In this document: positions 12,720 to 16,237 of the stretch, piece after piece
Layout: each line of letters begins with the position of its first letter
How positions within the stretch are numbered: the first letter of the stretch is position 1
Translations under genes and position numbers: made by a program
DNA from: an uncultured Eubacteriales bacterium
Lineage (GTDB): Bacteria; Bacillota; Clostridia; Oscillospirales; Oscillospiraceae
Reading direction: 5' to 3'
DNA: 16,237 bases
Assembly: GCA_902461475.1 (NCBI GenBank)
Contig: CABPXX010000002.1
Span: 1 to 16,237 of the forward strand
The notes under the pieces: generated by a model
Told to the model about the DNA's origin: nothing
Seen by the model: the letters and a program-made list of their open reading frames with translations, nothing else
Database searches by the model: none

Positions 12720-14645
12720 ATGGATGGAATGAGTATGGACTTGGAACAAACCAACCTAGACAAGTTACGCTCGGTATTCCCGGAGTGCGTCAGCGAGGGA
12801 AAGCTGGACATTGATAAGCTGCTGGCCCTGTGTGGGGAGTACATCGACAACGACTTTGAGAAGTACAAGTTTGAGTGGAAGGGCAAAGCGGAATGTCTGA
12901 AGCTGGCTCAAAAGCGTTCCACCGGGACGTTGCGCCCCTGCCCGGAGGAAAGCGTGGATTGGGACAGCACCCAAAACCTCTACATTGAGGGTGACAATCT
13001 GGAGGTCTTGAAGCTGCTGCAAACAGCTTATTACCGTAAGGTTAAGATGATTTACATCGACCCGCCCTACAATACCGGCAACGATTTTGTCTATGCCGAT
13101 GACTTCGCTGACCCCATGGCACGGTACAAGGAAGTGACCCAACAGACCACCAAGTCCAACCCGGAGACCATGGGACGCTACCACACCAACTGGCTGAACA
13201 TGATGTACCCCCGTCTGCGACTGGCCGCAAACCTTCTGCGGGATGACGGTGTGATTTTAATTTCCATTGATGACGTTGAGATTGACAACCTCAAAAAACT
13301 ATGCAATGAGGTATTTGGTGAAGAAAACTTTGTGGCGCAGTTTATTTGGCAAAGCAGACAAAACAAGGACAATCGTAATATCACAGGTGTCTCAGTAGAC
13401 CACGAGTATGTTGTTTGTTATACAAAACAATTTGGACACCGTGTATTTCGTGGCACTGAACGAAAAACAGAGCAATACAAAAATCCAGACAACGACCCTC
13501 GTGGCCCGTGGACAAGTGCCAATATGGTAGGGCTTGCAACCGCTGATGCACGTCCAAACTTACACTACGATTTGATTAACCCAGCCGATGGAATAAACTA
13601 TGGTTGCCCAGCAAAAGGCTGGCGATATGACCGAAACACTATGAACCAGCTCATTCAAGAGAAAAGAATAATTTGGCCAGATAACCCTGATGGACGTCCT
13701 CGTAAAAAAGCATTTCTGAATGAATTGTCAGATAATCTCCCGGGTTTTTCCTCCTTGTTCAGTAGTGGAGTATATACCAATACCGCAACGAAGGAAATTG
13801 GAGCAATATTTAATGGATATCTGTTTGATTTTCCCAAGCCAATCCAAATTGTTAAACAGTTGATTTCTCAAGTTACGGATGTAGATGACATCATTCTGGA
13901 CTTCTTCTCTGGTTCTGCTACCACCGCTCATGCGGTGATGCAGCTCAACGCCGAGGACGGTGGAAATCGGCGGTTTGTTCTGGTACAGCTTCCCGAGGTC
14001 TGCGATGAAAAGAGCGAGGCATACAAAGCAGGGTATCAGAACATCTGCGAGATTGGCAAGGAGCGTATCCGGCGGGCCGGAAAGAAAATTGCAGAAACAC
14101 TTTATGAGGACAAGTATGCCATCAAAATTAACGGACAGACGGTTGCTTCATTTGCTTCGGCATTTGAGATGATGCAGCCCAAAGAAGAAGCAGTTCAAGA
14201 AATTCAGGAAAAATTGAAAGGTCTTGATGTAGGATTTAAGGTGTTCAAGCTGGATACCTCCAACCTGAAAACCTGGGACGCTACCCCCATTGAGGACGAG
14301 CAGCTTGACCTGCTGTACCAGCGAATGAATACCATGATTCACCGGGTAAAGCCAGAGCGTACCGACCTGGATATGATTTATGAAATCATGCTCAAGCTGG
14401 GTGTGCCGCTGACCTACTCCGTGACCCCGTTCTCCATCAACAACAAAACCGTCTATGGCGTGGGTGATGATTGCCTGCTGCTGGTCTGTCTGGCCGAGGA
14501 CGTGCAGCCGCAGGACGTGGAGCAGATGACCGAATATGCCCCGGCGAAAATTATCATCTCCCGTGACAGCTTTGCTGACGATACCGCTATGGCCAATGCC
14601 TACTATATCCTGCGGGATCACGGCATTGAGTTGAAGCTGGTTTGA
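12720..14645 (+). CDS. mod: Type III restriction-modification methyltransferase (Mod)
   Basis: This is a 641-residue N6-adenine DNA methyltransferase of the beta class. The catalytic motif DPPY (114-117, in IYIDPPYNTGNDF) comes before the AdoMet-binding FSGSAT (396-401), the order found in type III Mod proteins. It sets the sequence specificity for both modification and restriction, and Res needs it to act. The target-recognition region lies between the two motifs; there the DNA (about 13260-13900) is clearly more AT-rich than the rest of the gene, suggesting exchange of specificity. The start is ATG at 12720 with AAAGGAG 7 nt upstream. The length is usual for the family. The partner res gene follows after the interposed RES-domain gene. 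Confidence 0.92.
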   Translation: MDGMSMDLEQTNLDKLRSVFPECVSEGKLDIDKLLALCGEYIDNDFEKYKFEWKGKAECLKLAQKRSTGTLRPCPEESVDWDSTQNLYIEGDNLEVLKLLQTAYYRKVKMIYIDPPYNTGNDFVYADDFADPMARYKEVTQQTTKSNPETMGRYHTNWLNMMYPRLRLAANLLRDDGVILISIDDVEIDNLKKLCNEVFGEENFVAQFIWQSRQNKDNRNITGVSVDHEYVVCYTKQFGHRVFRGTERKTEQYKNPDNDPRGPWTSANMVGLATADARPNLHYDLINPADGINYGCPAKGWRYDRNTMNQLIQEKRIIWPDNPDGRPRKKAFLNELSDNLPGFSSLFSSGVYTNTATKEIGAIFNGYLFDFPKPIQIVKQLISQVTDVDDIILDFFSGSATTAHAVMQLNAEDGGNRRFVLVQLPEVCDEKSEAYKAGYQNICEIGKERIRRAGKKIAETLYEDKYAIKINGQTVASFASAFEMMQPKEEAVQEIQEKLKGLDVGFKVFKLDTSNLKTWDATPIEDEQLDLLYQRMNTMIHRVKPERTDLDMIYEIMLKLGVPLTYSVTPFSINNKTVYGVGDDCLLLVCLAEDVQPQDVEQMTEYAPAKIIISRDSFADDTAMANAYYILRDHGIELKLV

Positions 14646-14658
14646 GGTGAAAATGGTT

Positions 14659-15573
14659 ATGAATTTCGTTAGTGCTATCACAACCTATACAGACTTGTTT
14701 TATCAAGTTCATTGTTTGTGGAATCATGCTCTTAATGAAAATTCCCCAAAGGCTTTATCAGAAATAAACCGTATGCTGGATCGCATCTTCGATAAAATAG
14801 TTATAGAACAAGGCACTGGGAAGTTTTACAGAGCAAGAATCGTTTCTCCAAGGGATTATGATAAAATTCAGTTAAAAGATAGAATGATTCTGGGTTCTAA
14901 AGAATCTGGAATAAAAGGTTTTTGTGCAGACCAAATGGGACCACCACCAAGCGAATATGTTGAGGATGGAAGGGCAAATAAGGCAAAAACGTCTTTTCTT
15001 TATTTGGCCAGTGATAAAGTCACTGCTTGTTCAGAGGTCCAACCTATATGTGGGGATTTTATATCCGTCGCTCCATTTGAACTGCTCCAAACAGTGCAGG
15101 TAGCTGATTTGCGAAATATTCCAGATGATTTGAGCCGATTCACAAGTAATGATAATCTTGAGCAGCTGATAGACATGGTGTTTGCCTCTGTCCTTGTGGA
15201 CTTTTTTAGTGTTCCTGTAAAGCAAAAAAACGCCAAAGAAATGTACAAGTATAGTCAGTACGCTTCCGATTATTTGCGAAAAAAAAGTGTTTCTGGCCTG
15301 ATGTATAATTCTTCGCATAATTCAAATCCAGGAAGTTACAACCTGGTTCTTTTTAATCCATCTACTGCAAAATGTATGGTTGAGTATGCTGAAATGATAA
15401 CCTGTCTTTCTGTTGCGGCTTCTTTCCAAAATATTTCTGAAAATGTTTATGGGGACGATGTAGCCGAAATCATGACAGCAAAAAAGGAAATTCCAGAATA
15501 TAACTGGGCAAGTACGGCCGTATTACAGCGAGACCTACTTAAACTTAAGAAAAAGGCATGTGATCATACATGA
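14659..15573 (+). CDS. RES-domain protein (putative NAD-degrading effector)
   Basis: This 304-residue protein has a helical N-terminal part (about 1-50) and a RES domain. The conserved residues that name the family are present: Arg in FYRAR (R58 or R60), Glu in TACSEVQP (E126) and Ser in MYNSSHNS (S218 or S219). The typical GRANKAKTSFLYLASD stretch is there too. RES toxins of the Xre-RES toxin-antitoxin type degrade NAD+. No Xre-type antitoxin gene is adjacent. The gene lies between mod and res: its Shine-Dalgarno GAGGTG overlaps the mod stop, and its own stop overlaps the res start by 4 nt. I chose ATG 14659; 14653 is too close to the Shine-Dalgarno. It is AT-rich compared with both neighbours. 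An abortive-infection effector tied to the restriction system is the natural guess. Confidence 0.82.
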   Translation: MNFVSAITTYTDLFYQVHCLWNHALNENSPKALSEINRMLDRIFDKIVIEQGTGKFYRARIVSPRDYDKIQLKDRMILGSKESGIKGFCADQMGPPPSEYVEDGRANKAKTSFLYLASDKVTACSEVQPICGDFISVAPFELLQTVQVADLRNIPDDLSRFTSNDNLEQLIDMVFASVLVDFFSVPVKQKNAKEMYKYSQYASDYLRKKSVSGLMYNSSHNSNPGSYNLVLFNPSTAKCMVEYAEMITCLSVAASFQNISENVYGDDVAEIMTAKKEIPEYNWASTAVLQRDLLKLKKKACDHT

Positions 15574-16237
15574 AACTCAAATTCAAATCTCAGGACTTTC
15601 AAACCCAGGCAGTCAACGCTGTGGTGGATTTGTTTACCGGCCAGGAGAAAACCCAGAGCACCTTTTCTGTGGTGGATGAGCGACAGATGTCTCTGCTCAG
15701 CGACTGGGGCCAGGGAAATGCCCTTTACATATCCCCGGAAGCTGTGACCGCCAATATGCACACGGTTCAGAAGCGGAATCACCTGCCCCTGACTGATACC
15801 GCCGAGACCATGCAGTTTTGCATTGAGATGGAGACCGGCACAGGCAAAACTTACGTCTACACCAAGACCATCTTTGAGCTGCACCGCAAGTACGGCTTCA
15901 CAAAGTTCATCATCGTGGTGCCGTCGGTGGCCATTCGGGAGGGCGTGTACAAGTCGTTCCAGATCACCCAAGAGCACTTTGGCCTGCAATATGACAATGT
16001 ACCCTGTCGGTACTTCATCTACAACTCCGCCAAGCTGTCTGATGTGCGCCAGTTTGCCACCAGCTCCAACATTGAAGTGATGATCATCAACATCGATGCC
16101 TTTAAGAAGGCGGAGAACATCATCAACCAGTCCCAGGACAAGCTAGGCGGCGAGACGGCCATGGGGTTCATCCAAAATACCAACCCCATCGTCATCATTG
16201 ACGAGCCCCAAAGCGTAGACAACACCCCCAAGGCCAA
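15570..16237 (+). CDS. res: Type III restriction endonuclease subunit Res, N-terminal part (3' end outside window)
   Basis: The first 222 codons of a type III Res subunit are visible; the frame stays open to the right edge. Landmarks are an N-terminal KSQDFQTQAVNAVVDLF segment, Walker A METGTGKT (87-94), FIIVVPSVAIREGVYKSF, and a DEAD-like motif II IIDEPQS (209-215). Res uses ATP hydrolysis to move along DNA with Mod and cuts beside unmodified sites; the nuclease motif should lie in the unseen C-terminal third of a protein usually about 900-1,000 residues long. The ATG at 15570 overlaps the RES gene stop (ATGA), so translation is coupled. Base composition returns to that of mod. Confidence 0.9.
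   Translation, partial: MKLKFKSQDFQTQAVNAVVDLFTGQEKTQSTFSVVDERQMSLLSDWGQGNALYISPEAVTANMHTVQKRNHLPLTDTAETMQFCIEMETGTGKTYVYTKTIFELHRKYGFTKFIIVVPSVAIREGVYKSFQITQEHFGLQYDNVPCRYFIYNSAKLSDVRQFATSSNIEVMIINIDAFKKAENIINQSQDKLGGETAMGFIQNTNPIVIIDEPQSVDNTPKA

Larger units (their letters stand above)
2520..16237. mobile_element. Integrated mobilizable element in spoVT (right end outside window)
   Basis: The element starts at the spoVT junction. In order it carries a serine recombinase, a nuclease-like gene, a decayed RhuM gene, a nitrilase, a mobilization set (RepA-like ATPase, MobC, relaxase and a nested gene) and an operon with an SNF2 helicase and type III restriction-modification genes. A recombinase at one end next to an interrupted host gene is the usual layout for elements of this type. 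No coupling protein or type IV secretion gene is visible, so it is called mobilizable rather than conjugative; such genes could still lie to the right of the window. Confidence 0.75.

Noticed and set aside
9376..16237. Assignment of the operon to DISARM or BREX
   Set aside because: No DrmB, DrmA-type, PglZ, BrxL or BrxC-like gene is visible; the methylase and nuclease are type III Mod and Res.

Overview
The window looks like chromosomal DNA of a spore-forming, fairly GC-rich member of the Clostridia. The gut Oscillospiraceae type (Flavonifractor or Oscillibacter-like) would fit, but that placement is an inference. The signs are a clostridial-style pyruvate carboxylase, a SpoIIQ-like M23 protein behind a possible sigma-F promoter, and the carboxy-terminal part of the forespore regulator SpoVT. 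About the first 2.5 kb is host backbone. The rest appears to be one integrated mobile element whose right end lies beyond the window.

Layout. 1-2086: the 3' end of pyruvate carboxylase (+) with a strong terminator, then a SpoIIQ-like gene (+) with its own terminator. 2088-4232 (-): a large serine recombinase whose reading frame runs without a stop into the last ~146 codons of spoVT. The junction falls inside the SpoVT AbrB-type DNA-binding domain, so the element seems to have integrated into spoVT. The missing 5' part of spoVT is expected past the far end of the element. 4254-4721 (-): a PD-(D/E)XK nuclease-like gene in an operon with the recombinase. 4757-4965 (-): a decayed RhuM-family gene. 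5121-5861 (-): a nitrilase-superfamily amidohydrolase with its own promoter and terminator.

6043-9223 (-) is a mobilization module: a RepA-like AAA ATPase, MobC, a relaxase, a second gene nested out of frame inside the relaxase gene (as mobB lies in mobA of RSF1010), and a small conserved-looking protein. No conjugation pore genes are visible, so the element is best described for now as an integrative mobilizable element. A short divergent region (9224-9375) with hairpins, a promoter and a palindrome separates it from the rightward cargo.

9376-16237 (+) is a defence-like operon: a small ORF, an SNF2-family helicase, a four-helix-bundle (23S rRNA IVS-protein family) gene, a type III restriction-modification Mod subunit, a RES-domain protein, and the start of the type III Res subunit. 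The four-helix-bundle gene, the RES gene and the middle of mod are visibly more AT-rich than the genes around them, which suggests the operon was assembled in pieces. The two most interesting points are the recombinase-SpoVT fusion, which recalls skin-type sporulation-gene interruptions, and the presumptive NAD-degrading RES protein placed between Mod and Res.
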